Translations under genes and position numbers: made by a program | In this document: piece after piece, positions 17,762 to 30,580 of the stretch | How the letters are laid out: the number at the start of each line of letters is the position of its first letter | Numbering within the stretch: the first letter of the stretch is position 1 | Source: Marinactinospora thermotolerans DSM 45154 | GTDB taxonomy: Bacteria; Actinomycetota; Actinomycetes; Streptosporangiales; Streptosporangiaceae | Direction of reading: 5' to 3' | Length of the DNA stretch: 64,000 nt | Assembly: GCF_900167435.1 (NCBI RefSeq) | Contig: NZ_FUWS01000007.1 | Coordinates: forward strand, 260,994 to 324,993 | The notes under the pieces: generated by a model | The model's input: only the letters and a program-made list of their open reading frames with translations | Told to the model about the DNA's origin: nothing | The model's database searches: none

Positions 17762-18231
17762 CAAAACGGAAACATCGGGACGAAGTGACCTTGGTCATTC
17801 CCCTACCAGCGCCGATCGTCCCCTCCGCCACCGACGCTTCCCTGATCACGGAGGGCGGCGTGGGCTCCTCGCCATCGGCGGCCCCGCATCGTGGGGTACC
17901 CGGGGCACCGGCCACCGGACGCGTCGTCGAGCGGCTCGGCGGAGGTGGTGGCGCGCCGAACACCCGTGACCGGACCGTCGTAGACGAGGCCGGCCGTCAC
18001 CGGGTCCCGCCTCCACGTGCCGGTCCGGCGCGCTGCGCGGATGCCGGGCTCCCCGCCGGAGAACCGGCGCTACGACGGCGGGGCCGCGTCGCCGAGGACG
18101 CGGGCGGACCGTCCGGACCGGCGGATGTGACGGGCCGCCCAGAACTCACCGGGACGGGCGAGCCGGCCCGGACCCCGTCGCGGTGGTCGCCCATGGCGAG
18201 TCCCGCCGGGATGCGCCGGGGAGCGTCATGT
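17762..18231. other. Intergenic, no gene seen
   Basis: Between the metQ promoter region and the terminator of the signalling operon. Open frames are present but lack ribosome binding sites and a codon bias like that of the neighbours. Confidence 0.45.
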
Positions 18232-18254
18232 CCCGGAGGGCATCACCCTCCGGG
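18232..18254 (-). terminator. Stem-loop after the signalling operon
   Basis: A 9-bp perfect stem (CCCGGAGGG with CCCTCCGGG) and a 5-nt loop lie 15 bp beyond the stop of the receiver-protein gene. No T-run. Confidence 0.55.
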
Positions 18255-18269
18255 CTCCGGCTCGGCGGG

Positions 18270-18712
18270 TCAGCCCCTGGGAAGCCGTACGACGGTGACG
18301 AAGAAGTCGTCGATCTGGCGCACCACGTTGATGAACTGGTCGAAATCGACCGGCTTGGCCACGTAGGCGTTGGCGTGCAGCCGGTAGCTGCGCAGGATGT
18401 CCTCTTCGGCCTCGGAGGTGGTCAAGACCACGATCGGGATGTGGGCGAGCGTCTCGTCCTTCTTGACCTCCTCCAGCACCTCGCGCCCGTCTTTGCGGGG
18501 AAGGTTGAGGTCGAGCAGGATCAGGTGCGGACGAGGTGCGTCGGCGTACTCTCCCTCGCGGCGCAGGAAGCGCAGCGCCTCGACGCCGTCGGAGACCACG
18601 TGCAGGCGGTTGCCCACCTTGTGCTCCTCGAACGCCTCCTTGGTCATCAGGACGTCACCGGGGTCGTCCTCGACCAGCAGCACCTCTATGGGTTGCACCA
18701 TCGTGACCTCGC

Positions 18713-18716
<4 letters not shown>
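18270..18716 (-). CDS. Stand-alone response regulator receiver protein
   Basis: The 148-aa protein is a single receiver domain: acidic pair in LLVEDDPGD, phospho-acceptor Asp69 in LILLDLNLP, conserved Lys in [10 protein letters not shown]. The family (Rcp1-like) works with phytochrome-type or CHASE-type histidine kinases by phosphotransfer and has no output domain. The start codon overlaps the stop of the kinase gene as ATGA. Confidence 0.92.
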
Positions 18717-20367
<1,651 letters not shown>

Positions 20368-20371
<4 letters not shown>

Positions 20372-21633
20372 CCGACGTCCCCGTGCGTCACCAACAGCAT
20401 GGCCACGTCGTCTTGGAGCGGTCCCCCGTTGTACCGCTCGACCTCGTCGACCAGTCGTTCGGGCAGGTCCACGATCGAGACTCCCCTGTTCAGTACGGTG
20501 CTCAACGTCCGGCCCAGTCCTTCGACGCCCAGCCGTTCGGCCCCCTCCCCGGCGTGGGCGTCGACCAGGCCGTCGGTGTAGAGCATGAGCGTGGCGCCGC
20601 GCGGGAAGGGGAACTCCTCGACCTCGTTCTCGGGTTCGGGGAACACCCCCAGCGGCGGGCGCGGCGTGGCCTTCGTCTCCACGACGGTGTCGGTGATCAG
20701 CAGCGGTGGCGGGTGGCCGAACAGGCGTACCCGCGCCGACTCGCTGCCGGTGTCCAGGCTGACCTGGCACAGCGTCGCGTACATCTCCTCCTGCGCCCGT
20801 TCGCTGACGAGGATCTCCTCCAGCGCGGGCAGCAGCGACGTCTCGGGGACCCCTCCCATGACCAGGGCGCGCCAGGCGATGCGCAGGGAGACGCCGAGGG
20901 CGGCCTCGTCGGGGCCGTGTCCGCTGACGTCGCCGATGATGACGTGGGTGGTGCCGTCCTTCTCGACCGCGTCGAAGAAGTCGCCGCCCACCAGGGCCCG
21001 CTTGCGTCCGGGACGGTAGAACGAGCGGTGACTGAGCGGAGAGCGTTCGAGCAGCACCTGGGGCAGCAGCCCGCGCTCCAGGCGCATGTTCTCCCGGGCG
21101 TACAGCTCGGCCTCGCGCAGTTGGCGGGCGTTCTCGTCGGAGCGCCGGCGTTCGACGGAGTAGCGCAGGCTGCGCGCCAGCAGCGACCCGTCGACCTGCC
21201 CCTTGACGAGGTAGTCCTGGGCGCCGGCGGCCACCGCCGCGGCGCCCTCGTGCTCGTCGTTGAGACCGGTCAGCACGACGACCGCGGCCGAGGAGGCGGA
21301 GGTCAGGACCTCACGCAGCAGGTCCATCCCACCGGCGTCGGGCAGGTTGAGGTCGAGCAGCACGCATCCTCGGAAGCCCGGCAGGTGCCGGCGGGCCTCC
21401 TGCAACGTGGCGACCCAGGTGATGTGAACGCTCAGCGCGGTGTCGGCCAGCAGCTCCTCGACGAGGAAGGCGTCCTGGGGGTCGTCCTCGACGAGGAGGA
21501 CGTCGACCGACTCGATGGGAGCGGCCATGGAACGCGTCATCGCGTCACCGTCGAGGTGCCCGGCTCCCTTCGATCCCGCGGTGGGATCATCCGTCACGGC
21601 CATGGGGTCGTGTTGCGTTTCCCTAATATCCAC
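20368..21633 (-). CDS. Response regulator with SpoIIE-type PP2C phosphatase
   Basis: The 421-aa protein has an N-terminal receiver domain ([11 protein letters not shown]; Asp94 in VLLDLNLP), a helical linker and a C-terminal PP2C/SpoIIE phosphatase (GGDFFDAV, IIGDVSGHGPDEAAL, LMLYTDGLVDA, DDVAMLLV). This architecture (RsbU/RssB-like) dephosphorylates anti-sigma antagonist proteins in response to phosphorylation. The GTG start at 21633 has GAGG upstream; ATGs at 21603 and 21540 are alternatives. First gene of the three-gene signalling operon. Confidence 0.9.
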
Positions 21634-21685
21634 ACATCGCCTCTACGTCGACCAGTTCTTCGGCGCTCGGTGGCGCCGTCGTCAT
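21623..21685 (-). CDS. Possible 20-aa leader peptide ORF
   Basis: A short frame (MTTAPPSAEELVDVEAMCGY) with GGA a few bases upstream overlaps the GTG start of the SpoIIE gene by 11 bp. Its codons have the high third-position GC of the window. It could couple translation into the operon or be chance. Confidence 0.3.
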   Translation of the reverse strand: MTTAPPSAEELVDVEAMCGY

Positions 21686-22145
21686 GGTTTTCCGACGCCC
21701 GAACCCCTCCTCTTCGTCCGCGCGGCGGTGCCGGACCTCGGTCCTGGCACTCACCGGAGACTGCGGCCACCCGCTCAGCGAGGCGTCAGCACGCGCACTT
21801 CCGCGGCAGCCAAGACGATAATGGCCCGGATCGTCCCGTTGCCAGGTGGAGTGCGCCAGAGACACCCAACGCCCACCTCGGGAACCTCCGCGCTCGATGC
21901 GCCCGTCGCCGCGTCGTTTCCGTCGCAAGGATACCGCCCTCACGACCGTACGAACGGGCTGGTGGCGGCGAGGCTGCCACAATCCGGTGCCTCTTGTGCC
22001 ACCTGCCACCCCTTCCGCGTTACCGACACATCGTCACCAAACCCTTGACAGGATCACCGACCTTGCTGACATCATGTCGCAAACGCGGTCGTTCCGTGGC
22101 ACGTGCCCTTCCCCGGACACGCGCCCGAACCGGAAGGTGCCCGAC
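21686..22145. other. Divergent intergenic region before heme oxygenase
   Basis: This is less GC-rich than its neighbours and has no convincing gene. A plus-strand TTGACA at 22045-22050 is a candidate -35 element for the heme oxygenase gene, with TGACAT 16 bp downstream. No DtxR/IdeR-like iron box was found. Confidence 0.4.
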
Positions 22146-22820
22146 GTGAACGCAGGATCCCCCCGAGCCTCCTCCGTCTCCCTCTCCCGGCGCCTGCGGG
22201 ACGCCACCAGTGACGAGCACGACAGCGCCGAACAGCACGGCTTCACCCGGGCGCTCCTCGAAGGACGGGTCCCCCTCTCCGGCTACGCCGAGATGGTGGC
22301 CCAGCACTACTTCGTCTACGCCGCGCTGGAGGAGACCGCCGCCGAGCTGGCCGACGATCCCATCGTCGGCACGCTCCTGTCCCCCGCGCTCGACCGCGTG
22401 CCGGCGCTCGAACGCGACCTGGAGGCCCTCCACGGCCCCGGCTGGCGCGGACGTGTCACCCCCGGCCCCACCACCGCCGCCTACGCCGACCACATCCGGC
22501 GTACGGCCGCCCGCCCCTCCGGTTACGTCGCCCACCACTACACCCGCTACCTCGGCGACCTGTCGGGAGGCCAGTTCATCGGACGGGCCGTGCAGCGCGC
22601 CTACGGCCTGCGGGACGGACACGGCGTGGGGTTCTACGACTTCGGCGAACTCGGCTCGCTGCCCCGCTTCAAGAAGGGCTACCGGGCCCGGCTCGACGCG
22701 CTACCGCTGCCGGAGGCCGAGATCCGCCACACCCTGGACGAGGCACGCCTGTCCTACCGGTTCTCCACCGGGCTCCTGGCCGATCTCGGCCGGGGCCTGC
22801 CCCCGGAACTCGTCGCCTGA
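22146..22820 (+). CDS. Biliverdin-producing heme oxygenase
   Basis: The 224-aa protein has the proximal heme ligand His25 in ATSDEHDSAEQ and the distal-helix signature YLGDLSGGQFIGR. The enzyme opens heme to biliverdin, CO and iron. The GTG start at 22146 is supported by GGAAGG upstream and by the normal length of bacterial heme oxygenases. A TetR regulator follows 34 bp downstream on the same strand. Roles in iron acquisition from heme or bilin supply are both possible. Confidence 0.92.
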   Translation: MNAGSPRASSVSLSRRLRDATSDEHDSAEQHGFTRALLEGRVPLSGYAEMVAQHYFVYAALEETAAELADDPIVGTLLSPALDRVPALERDLEALHGPGWRGRVTPGPTTAAYADHIRRTAARPSGYVAHHYTRYLGDLSGGQFIGRAVQRAYGLRDGHGVGFYDFGELGSLPRFKKGYRARLDALPLPEAEIRHTLDEARLSYRFSTGLLADLGRGLPPELVA

Positions 22821-22854
22821 CCCCCCGCCCTCACCGGCGTGGCACGATAGCGCC

Positions 22855-23559
22855 ATGCCCAAGATCTCGGCCCCCACCATCGCCGCCCATCGGGCGCAGA
22901 TCCGCGGACGCATCCTCGACGCGGTGGCGACGCTCACCCGATCACAGGGCATCGACGAGATCTCCATGACCGAGGTGGCCTCGGCGGCGGGGATCACCCG
23001 CACGGCGCTGTACAACTACTTCCCCGACAAGGCCGCGCTGCTGCTCGCCTTCACCGAGCAGGTCACCACCGGCTTCGTCCGCCGCTACCAGCGAGAGCTT
23101 CCCCACGGCGCCGGGGCCGCGGAACGGCTGTCGGTGTTCATCCGCTTCCAGCTGGAGGGCATCGTCGAGCACCCCCATCCGGCGGCGGCCGAACTGGGCG
23201 CGAGCCTGGGCCCCGACGCCTACCAGGCCCTGGCCGAGCACGTCGCGCCGATGCAGCGCCTCATGGTGGAGATCCTGCGCGAGGGGGCCGAATCCGGGGA
23301 GTTCGCGGACCTGCCGGCCGAGGCCACCGCGAAGCTCGTGTTCGCCATGATCGGGGCGCAGCGGGTCCCGCTGCTGCACGGCGGAACCGGGTTCGACGAC
23401 GCCCACGCGCTGGTGACCACCTTCACGCTGCGGGCGCTGGGCGTGGCCTCCTCGACCGCCGAACGGGCGGTGCGCGACGCCATCGGGCGCAACAAGGGGG
23501 CACACGAGGAGTCCGGACCGGTCCGGGCCCACCGGGCCGGACCTCCCTCCGCTCAGTAG
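22855..23559 (+). CDS. TetR-family transcriptional regulator
   Basis: The 234-aa protein has an N-terminal HTH (ILDAVATLTRSQGIDEISMTEVASAAGITRTALYNYFPDK in outline, residues about 20-60) and a helical ligand domain. It is co-directional with the heme oxygenase gene with a short gap and may regulate it. The 3' end overlaps the convergent exonuclease gene by 7 bp. Confidence 0.88.
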   Translation: MPKISAPTIAAHRAQIRGRILDAVATLTRSQGIDEISMTEVASAAGITRTALYNYFPDKAALLLAFTEQVTTGFVRRYQRELPHGAGAAERLSVFIRFQLEGIVEHPHPAAAELGASLGPDAYQALAEHVAPMQRLMVEILREGAESGEFADLPAEATAKLVFAMIGAQRVPLLHGGTGFDDAHALVTTFTLRALGVASSTAERAVRDAIGRNKGAHEESGPVRAHRAGPPSAQ

Positions 23560-24488
23560 GCGCGCAGCCGGCGGGTCAGCGCCGCCACGGCGGCGGCGGT
23601 CGCCAGGGCCCCGGTCAGGGCGGCGGTGGCCGACGCCCGGTGGCTGCGGCGACGGCGTTCCCGGGCGGCGGCCACCGCCGCGGCCCGTTCCTCCTCGTCG
23701 AACCGCCCCCCGCACATCCGCGGGTCCAGCTCCAACGGGCGCCACAGGGAGGGCCAGCGGCTCAACGCCTGCACGGGGGCCTGCCTGGCGACGCCGTCGG
23801 CCAGGCGCTGCTCGACGCCGTCGACCCTGCGGCGCGGCTTGAGCCGCGCCCCCTCGGAGCGGCCCGGCAGCTCCACCGGTTGCGGCCCGACGTAGCGCAG
23901 CTCCCCCGGCGCGTTGCACAGCAGCTCGGCCAGGAGCTGGGCGCAGGCGCGGGCGTCCCCCAGCGCGGTGTGCTGCCCGGTCGGCCAGTGTCCGTTGAGC
24001 GCGTGGCTGGCCCGCGGCAGCGAGTAGCGCTTCAGGTCGATCTGGGCGCGCAGCGTCCGCAGGGTGCACAGTCCGGGCATGTCGGCGGGCAGACCCAGCG
24101 GGACGAAGTCCGCGGTGAGGAAACGCTCCTCGAAGTCGAGGTTGTGCCCGACGAGGACCGCCCCGGAGAACAGCTCGGTCAGTTCGCCGACGATGTCGCC
24201 CGCGGTGGGAGCCCCGACGACGTCACCGTCGGCGATGCCGTGGAACTCCTGACCGGTGACGGGGATGCGGGGGTCGACCAGGGTGGTGAACTCGCGCAGG
24301 ACCGTGCCGTCACCGCGCATGCGGACCACCGCGATCTCGCAGACCTTCGCGCCGGAACCGGGTTCCAGGCCGGTGGTCTCGACATCGACGACGGCGTAGT
24401 CGAGCTCCCGCGCCAAGCGGCCGGCGCGACCACGCGTCAAGGCCCCCAGGCGAAGTGCTCGCCGGGTGGCACGCCCATCGTGCAGCAC
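23553..24488 (-). CDS. DEDDh-family 3'-5' exonuclease (DnaQ-like)
   Basis: The 311-aa protein contains the exonuclease domain with all catalytic motifs: VVDVETTG (Asp, Glu), HNLDFEERFL (Asp) and QHTALGDARA (His, Asp). It resembles the epsilon subunit of DNA polymerase III and related proofreading or repair nucleases. The C-terminal extension is basic and ends in a small Ala-rich hydrophobic stretch. GTG at 24488 is chosen because AGGGGA lies at the right distance; no similar site supports the upstream TTG. Confidence 0.85.
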   Translation of the reverse strand: MLHDGRATRRALRLGALTRGRAGRLARELDYAVVDVETTGLEPGSGAKVCEIAVVRMRGDGTVLREFTTLVDPRIPVTGQEFHGIADGDVVGAPTAGDIVGELTELFSGAVLVGHNLDFEERFLTADFVPLGLPADMPGLCTLRTLRAQIDLKRYSLPRASHALNGHWPTGQHTALGDARACAQLLAELLCNAPGELRYVGPQPVELPGRSEGARLKPRRRVDGVEQRLADGVARQAPVQALSRWPSLWRPLELDPRMCGGRFDEEERAAAVAAARERRRRSHRASATAALTGALATAAAVAALTRRLRAY

Positions 24489-24761
24489 GTTCGTCCCCTG
24501 TCTGTCGCAGCGGCCTTTCCGACTCCGGACGCCCGCGCCGGATCCTCCCGGCCGGGCCAAGCCCCGACACTACCCGCTGGCGGCGACGAAACCCGTCAAA
24601 CAGGCACGTGGCGGCACCTGGGGGAGATCGCCGTCACCACCGGCGCTGCCGGGGCCGCGGACGCGCCGCCGCCGGGCGGCGTCTATGCTCTGGCCTGGCC
24701 GGCACCCCGCCGGCGCCGGGCCAGCGCCATGGCGTCCCGGCGGATCGTTCGAGGAGTTCCC

Positions 24762-25727
24762 ATGTCCGAGGCCCCGCCCGCCTACGTCCCCCTCGCCGAG
24801 GTCATCCGATCCGGCCTGCGCGAAGGGGTGCACCACGGTGCCGTGGTGGGAGTGGACTCCGACGGCACCGTGGTCCGGGCCCGCGGTCCGGTGGACGCCC
24901 CGATGTTCCCGCGCTCCTCGGCCAAGCCGTTCCAGGCTCTGGCCTGCCTGCGCGCCGGGGCGCCCCTGTCGGGCGCGGCCCTGGCGATCGCGGCGGGCAG
25001 CCACAACGGCCAGGACTTCCACGTCGCCGAGGTGGAGCGGATGCTGGCCGAGGCCGGTCTGGCGCCCTCCGCGCTGCGCTGTCCCGAGGACTGGCCGATG
25101 GGGCGGGCGGCACGGGACGAGCTGGTCCGTTCCGGCGGGGCGCGGAGCAGGCTGCTGATGAACTGCTCCGGCAAGCACGCGGCGATGCTGACGGCCTGCG
25201 TGCGGCGGGGCTGGGACACCGACACCTATCTCGATCCCGCCCACCCGTTGCAGCTGCTCGTCCGCGAGGTGATCGAGGAGTTGTGCGGCGAGCCGGTGGC
25301 CCACACCGCCGTGGACGGGTGCGGCGCCCCGCAGTTGGCGGTGTCGTTGACCGGCCTGGCCCGTGGCATCAACGCCATGGTCCGCGCGCCGCAGGGCAGT
25401 GCGGAGGCGGCCGTGATCGCGGCGATGCGGGACTTCCCCGAGTACGTCGCCGGCGACCGGCGTGACGACACGGTCCTGATGCGCCGGCTACCGGGACTGG
25501 TCTCCAAGATCGGCGCCGAGGGCGTCATCGTGATGGCCACCTCCGAGGGGCGCACCGTCGCGGTCAAGATCGCCGACGGCGACCCCCTGACCCGTTGCCG
25601 GACGATGGTCGCGTTGAGCGAGCTGGCCGCCATGGGCGTGGACGTCTCCCCCGTCTCCGACCTCCTCAGCGGCGACGTGCTCGGGGGCGGCGAGCCGGTC
25701 GGGGTGATCCGCCCCATCCCGGCCTGA
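24762..25727 (+). CDS. Rhizobial-type (AnsA/ReAV-like) L-asparaginase
   Basis: The 321-aa protein belongs to the asparaginase II family of the Rhizobium type: FPRSSAKPFQ carries the Ser-Lys pair, and MNCSGKHAAML the Cys-x-x-Lys zinc site, both hallmarks of this class. It hydrolyses asparagine to aspartate and ammonia. Strong ribosome binding site GAGGAG upstream of the ATG. It stands alone; a GC stem-loop follows. Confidence 0.9.
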   Translation: MSEAPPAYVPLAEVIRSGLREGVHHGAVVGVDSDGTVVRARGPVDAPMFPRSSAKPFQALACLRAGAPLSGAALAIAAGSHNGQDFHVAEVERMLAEAGLAPSALRCPEDWPMGRAARDELVRSGGARSRLLMNCSGKHAAMLTACVRRGWDTDTYLDPAHPLQLLVREVIEELCGEPVAHTAVDGCGAPQLAVSLTGLARGINAMVRAPQGSAEAAVIAAMRDFPEYVAGDRRDDTVLMRRLPGLVSKIGAEGVIVMATSEGRTVAVKIADGDPLTRCRTMVALSELAAMGVDVSPVSDLLSGDVLGGGEPVGVIRPIPA

Positions 25728-25760
25728 CCCGGGCCGGGCCGCGCGCGAGGCGGAAACAGG

Positions 25761-25795
25761 CCGGCCACGACGCGCGTTGAGCACGATGTGGCCGG
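25761..25795 (+). terminator. Possible terminator after asparaginase
   Basis: Eight-base arms (CCGGCCAC 25761-25768, GTGGCCGG 25788-25795) around a 19-nt loop. Weaker than the other hairpins in the window. Confidence 0.35.
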
Positions 25796-25862
25796 ACCTC
25801 CCCGGCGACATCTCGGACAAGCGCGTCCACGGGGACGCGGTGGCGGCAGGTAGGGAGAACGG

Positions 25863-27077
25863 ATGCGCGACATCGTCATCGTCGGGGCCGGCATGGCCGG
25901 GCTCGGGGCCGCGGAGGCGCTGCGGGCCGCGGGCTTCGACGGCACGATCACCCTGATCGGCGAGGAGCCGCACCGCCCCTATTCGCGCCCGCCGCTGTCC
26001 AAGGAGGTGCTGACCGGCAAGGGGTCGCCGCTCGGCGTGGTGTTGCGGGACGAGCCGGAGTTCGATGCGCTCCACCTGGACCTGCGCACGGGCGTGCGCG
26101 CCGAACGGCTGCGGCCGGGTGGACGCGCCGTCGACCTGTCCGACGGCACATCGGTCACCGCCGACGGTGTGATCATCGCGACGGGGGCCGCCGCCCGCCG
26201 CCCCGACACGGACCTGGCCGGCGTGCACGTGCTGCGCACGCTCGACGACGCGCGGGCCGTGCGCGCGGCCCTGGAGACCGAGGAGCGGATCGTCGTGGCC
26301 GGGGCCGGCTTCATCGGCGCCGAGGTGGCCGCGAGCGCGCGCTCGCTCGGCCTGGACGTGGTCCTGGTCGAGGCCGCGCCGACACCGCTGACCCGCGTCG
26401 TGGACCCACGTGTGGGCCGGGTGCTCACCGACCTCCACCGCGACAACGGGGTGGAGGTGCGGCTGGGGACCGCCGTCACCGGTTTCGAGGGGGACGGCCG
26501 GGTCGAACGGGTCCGGCTCTCCGACGGGACCGCGGTGGAGACCGGGCTGGTCGTGGCGGGACTGGGCGTCACCATGAACACCGGCTGGCTGGCCGGCTCC
26601 GGCGTCGAGCTCGACGAGCGCCTGGGCGGTGTGCGCTGCGACGCCTACTGCGCGACGACGGTGCCCGGTGTCTACGCGGTGGGCGACCTGGCGAGCTGGC
26701 CGCACCCCCGCTACGGCGGACGGATCCGGCTGGAGCACTGGACCAACGCCGGGGAGCAGGCCGAGCTGGCCGCGCGCAACCTGCTCGCGGGCGAGAACGG
26801 GCGACGCCCCTACACCCCGGTCCCCTACTTCTGGTCGGACCAGTACGGGATGAAGATCCAGCTCCTGGGCCGCGCCGCGCCCGCCGAGACCGTGGAGTTC
26901 GTGCACGGCTCACCGGAGGACCGCAAGTTCGTGGCCTTCTTCGGCGACGGCGGCATGCTCGTCGGGGTGCTGGGGCTGCGTTCGACCCCCAAGGTCATGC
27001 GCTACCGGGGACTGTTGGAGAAGCCCACCACCTGGGACGAGGCGCTGGCCGCGGCCGGGATCACCGCTGGAGCCTGA
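25863..27077 (+). CDS. FAD-dependent ferredoxin reductase
   Basis: The 404-aa protein starts with the FAD motif IVIVGAGMAGLGAAEALR, has the GEEPHRPYSRPPLSKEVL signature of putidaredoxin/rhodocoxin reductases, the NAD(P) motif VVAGAGFIGAEVAASA and the second FAD motif VYAVGDLA. It moves electrons from NAD(P)H to a ferredoxin, typically for a cytochrome P450 or oxygenase. The convergent ferredoxin gene overlaps its 3' end by 17 bp. No oxygenase gene is nearby. Confidence 0.92.
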   Translation: MRDIVIVGAGMAGLGAAEALRAAGFDGTITLIGEEPHRPYSRPPLSKEVLTGKGSPLGVVLRDEPEFDALHLDLRTGVRAERLRPGGRAVDLSDGTSVTADGVIIATGAAARRPDTDLAGVHVLRTLDDARAVRAALETEERIVVAGAGFIGAEVAASARSLGLDVVLVEAAPTPLTRVVDPRVGRVLTDLHRDNGVEVRLGTAVTGFEGDGRVERVRLSDGTAVETGLVVAGLGVTMNTGWLAGSGVELDERLGGVRCDAYCATTVPGVYAVGDLASWPHPRYGGRIRLEHWTNAGEQAELAARNLLAGENGRRPYTPVPYFWSDQYGMKIQLLGRAAPAETVEFVHGSPEDRKFVAFFGDGGMLVGVLGLRSTPKVMRYRGLLEKPTTWDEALAAAGITAGA

Positions 27078-27252
27078 TGGCCTGCTTCGGGCACATCCGG
27101 GCGGCCTCCTCGACCTTCGCCCACTGCTCCTCGGCCGGCTCCTCCTGGAGCACGTAGAGGTAGTCGTCCTCGCGCACCTCGAACACCTCGGGGGCGATCC
27201 CCATGCAGACCGCGTTGCTCTCGCACAGGTCGAAATCGACGTTGACGCGCAT
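27061..27252 (-). CDS. 3Fe-4S ferredoxin
   Basis: The 63-aa acidic protein has three cluster cysteines (Cys10, Cys16 in LCESNAVCMG, Cys54 in MCPKQAI), the pattern of P450-associated [3Fe-4S] ferredoxins. It is the natural partner of the reductase encoded convergently next to it, with overlapping 3' ends. The ribosome binding site GAGG lies upstream of ATG 27252. Confidence 0.92.
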   Translation of the reverse strand: MRVNVDFDLCESNAVCMGIAPEVFEVREDDYLYVLQEEPAEEQWAKVEEAARMCPKQAIRLQR

Positions 27253-27351
27253 AGCGCCCCTCCTCAGGGGGATGGTCCTCACCTCACGATCGCTGACAGC
27301 GAGCTTAGCCCCGTCCCACCCGCGGCGGCAGGGGGCCGGCGAAGGGGCCTG

Positions 27352-27381
27352 GCGGCCGTCCCGGCGGACCGGGACGGCCGC
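27352..27381 (-). terminator. 13-bp GC hairpin after proline iminopeptidase
   Basis: GCGGCCGTCCCGG pairs perfectly with CCGGGACGGCCGC around a 4-nt loop, 5 bp after the stop codon. Confidence 0.65.
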
Positions 27382-27386
27382 TCCCC

Positions 27387-28868
<1,482 letters not shown>

Positions 28869-30575
28869 ATGCCGAGCACGCCCACCGAGACGTTCCGAGC
28901 CGCCCGCGATCTCCTGTTGCGCACCCGTACCGACTACGAGACCGCGGTACGCGAATTCTCCTGGCCTCGTCTCGACCGCTTCAACTGGGCGCTGGACCAC
29001 TTCGACGTCGCGGCGGCCGAGCACCCCGACCGGCTCGCGCTGTGGATCTCCCACGCCGACGGTTCCGAGACGAGGCTGGGATACGGCGACCTGGCGCGCC
29101 GCTCCAACCAGGTGGCGAACTGGCTGCGCGCCCAGGGCGTACACCGCGGGGACCGCATCCTGCTCATGCTCGGCAACCGGGTCGAGCTGTGGGAGGTGAT
29201 GCTGGCGGCGATGAAGCTCGGCGCGGTGGTCATCCCCGCCACGACGCTGCTGTCGGAGGCCGACCTCGCCGACCGGATCGAACGCGGCGGGGTGGCCCAC
29301 GTCGTGGCCGAGGCCGCCGAGACGTCGAAGTTCGCCTCGCTGGGCGGACACTGGACCCGGATCGCGGTGGGCCTGGTGGAGGGATGGCTGTCCCTGTCCG
29401 ACTCGGAGTCGGTGGAACCGGAGTTCGAACCGACCGGTCACACCCGGGCCGAGGACCCGCTCCTGTTGTACTTCACCTCCGGGACCACGGCGTCGCCCAA
29501 GCTGGTGGAGCACACCCACCTGTCCTATCCGGTCGGCCACCTGTCCACGATGTACTGGATCGGGATCCAGCCCGGCGACGTCCACCTCAACATCTCCTCC
29601 CCCGGGTGGGCCAAGCACGCCTGGTCCAGTGTGTTCGCCCCTTGGAACGCCCAGGCGACCGTGCTCGTCGTCGAGCAGCCCCGCTTCGACGCCGCGTCGC
29701 TGCTGGACCGTGTCACCGCCTGTGGCGTGGACACCTTCTGCGCGCCTCCGACGGTGTGGCGCATGCTGATCCAGGCGGACCTGGGCCGTTGGAAGGTGCC
29801 CATCCGCGAGGCGGTCGCCGCCGGCGAGCCGCTCAACCCCGAGGTGATCGAACAGGTCCGGCGGGCCTGGGGGCTGACCGTGCGGGACGGGTTCGGGCAG
29901 ACCGAGACCACCGCCCAGATCGGCAACACGCCGGGACAGCAGGTGCGCCCCGGCTCGATGGGCCGCCCGCTGCCCGGTTACACGGTCGTGCTGGAGGACC
30001 CGGTCACCGGTGAGCTGGGCGACCAGGGGGAACTGTGCCTGGCCCTGGACCCGAGACCGGCCGGGCTGATGACGGGCTACCGCGACAGCCAGGAGCGCAC
30101 CGCGCTGGCCATGCGCAACGGCCGCTACCACACCGGGGACGTCGCGGCCCGTGGCGCCGACGGCCACATCACCTACGTGGGCCGCTCCGACGACGTGTTC
30201 AAGGCGTCGGACTACCGGATCTCGCCGTTCGAGCTGGAGAGCGTCCTCATCGAGCACGAGGCGGTCGCCGAGGCCGCGGTGGTGCCCTCCCCCGACCCGG
30301 TGCGCCTGGCCGTGCCCAAGGCCTACGTCACCCTGGTGACCGGCGCCGAGGCGGGTCCCGAGCTCGCCCGCTCGATCCTCGCCCACGCCCGGGAGAAGCT
30401 CGCGCCTTACAAGCGGGTGCGCCGGCTGGAGTTCTCCGACCTGCCCAAGACGATCTCCGGCAAGATCCGCCGGGTGCACCTGCGGACGGTCGAGGAGGAG
30501 CGCGGGACGATCGCCGCGGGCTCGCGCCGTCCCGGAGAGTACTGGGAGGAGGACTTCCCCGGCCTGAAGGGGTGA
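28869..30575 (+). CDS. Acyl-CoA synthetase (AMP-forming, ACSM/benzoate-CoA ligase-like)
   Basis: The 568-aa adenylate-forming enzyme has the P-loop LLYFTSGTTASPKLVEHTH, the A5 motif DGFGQTETT, the A8 hinge GRSDDVFKASDYRISPFELE and the C-terminal catalytic lysine region KTISGKIRR. It activates a carboxylic acid to its CoA thioester; the sequence features point to medium-chain or aromatic acids rather than long-chain. Ribosome binding site GGGAGG precedes ATG 28869. It is monocistronic and followed by a strong terminator. Confidence 0.88.
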   Translation: MPSTPTETFRAARDLLLRTRTDYETAVREFSWPRLDRFNWALDHFDVAAAEHPDRLALWISHADGSETRLGYGDLARRSNQVANWLRAQGVHRGDRILLMLGNRVELWEVMLAAMKLGAVVIPATTLLSEADLADRIERGGVAHVVAEAAETSKFASLGGHWTRIAVGLVEGWLSLSDSESVEPEFEPTGHTRAEDPLLLYFTSGTTASPKLVEHTHLSYPVGHLSTMYWIGIQPGDVHLNISSPGWAKHAWSSVFAPWNAQATVLVVEQPRFDAASLLDRVTACGVDTFCAPPTVWRMLIQADLGRWKVPIREAVAAGEPLNPEVIEQVRRAWGLTVRDGFGQTETTAQIGNTPGQQVRPGSMGRPLPGYTVVLEDPVTGELGDQGELCLALDPRPAGLMTGYRDSQERTALAMRNGRYHTGDVAARGADGHITYVGRSDDVFKASDYRISPFELESVLIEHEAVAEAAVVPSPDPVRLAVPKAYVTLVTGAEAGPELARSILAHAREKLAPYKRVRRLEFSDLPKTISGKIRRVHLRTVEEERGTIAAGSRRPGEYWEEDFPGLKG

Positions 30576-30580
30576 GCGCC

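Noticed and set aside
15795..17969. 724-aa plus-strand frame across the membrane-protein gene and metQ
   Set aside because: It spans two real genes and intergenic DNA, with low-complexity Arg/Gly content and no motifs.
17785..18366. Frames in the metQ upstream region
   Set aside because: No ribosome binding sites, poor third-position bias, and overlap with the receiver-protein gene.
21623..22009. 128-aa minus-strand frame ending in the 20-aa leader
   Set aside because: Only the last 20 codons have reasonable bias and a start signal; the upstream part is low-complexity.
21900..22145. Iron box upstream of heme oxygenase
   Set aside because: No stretch approaches the 19-bp consensus; the better match in the window is at 48104.
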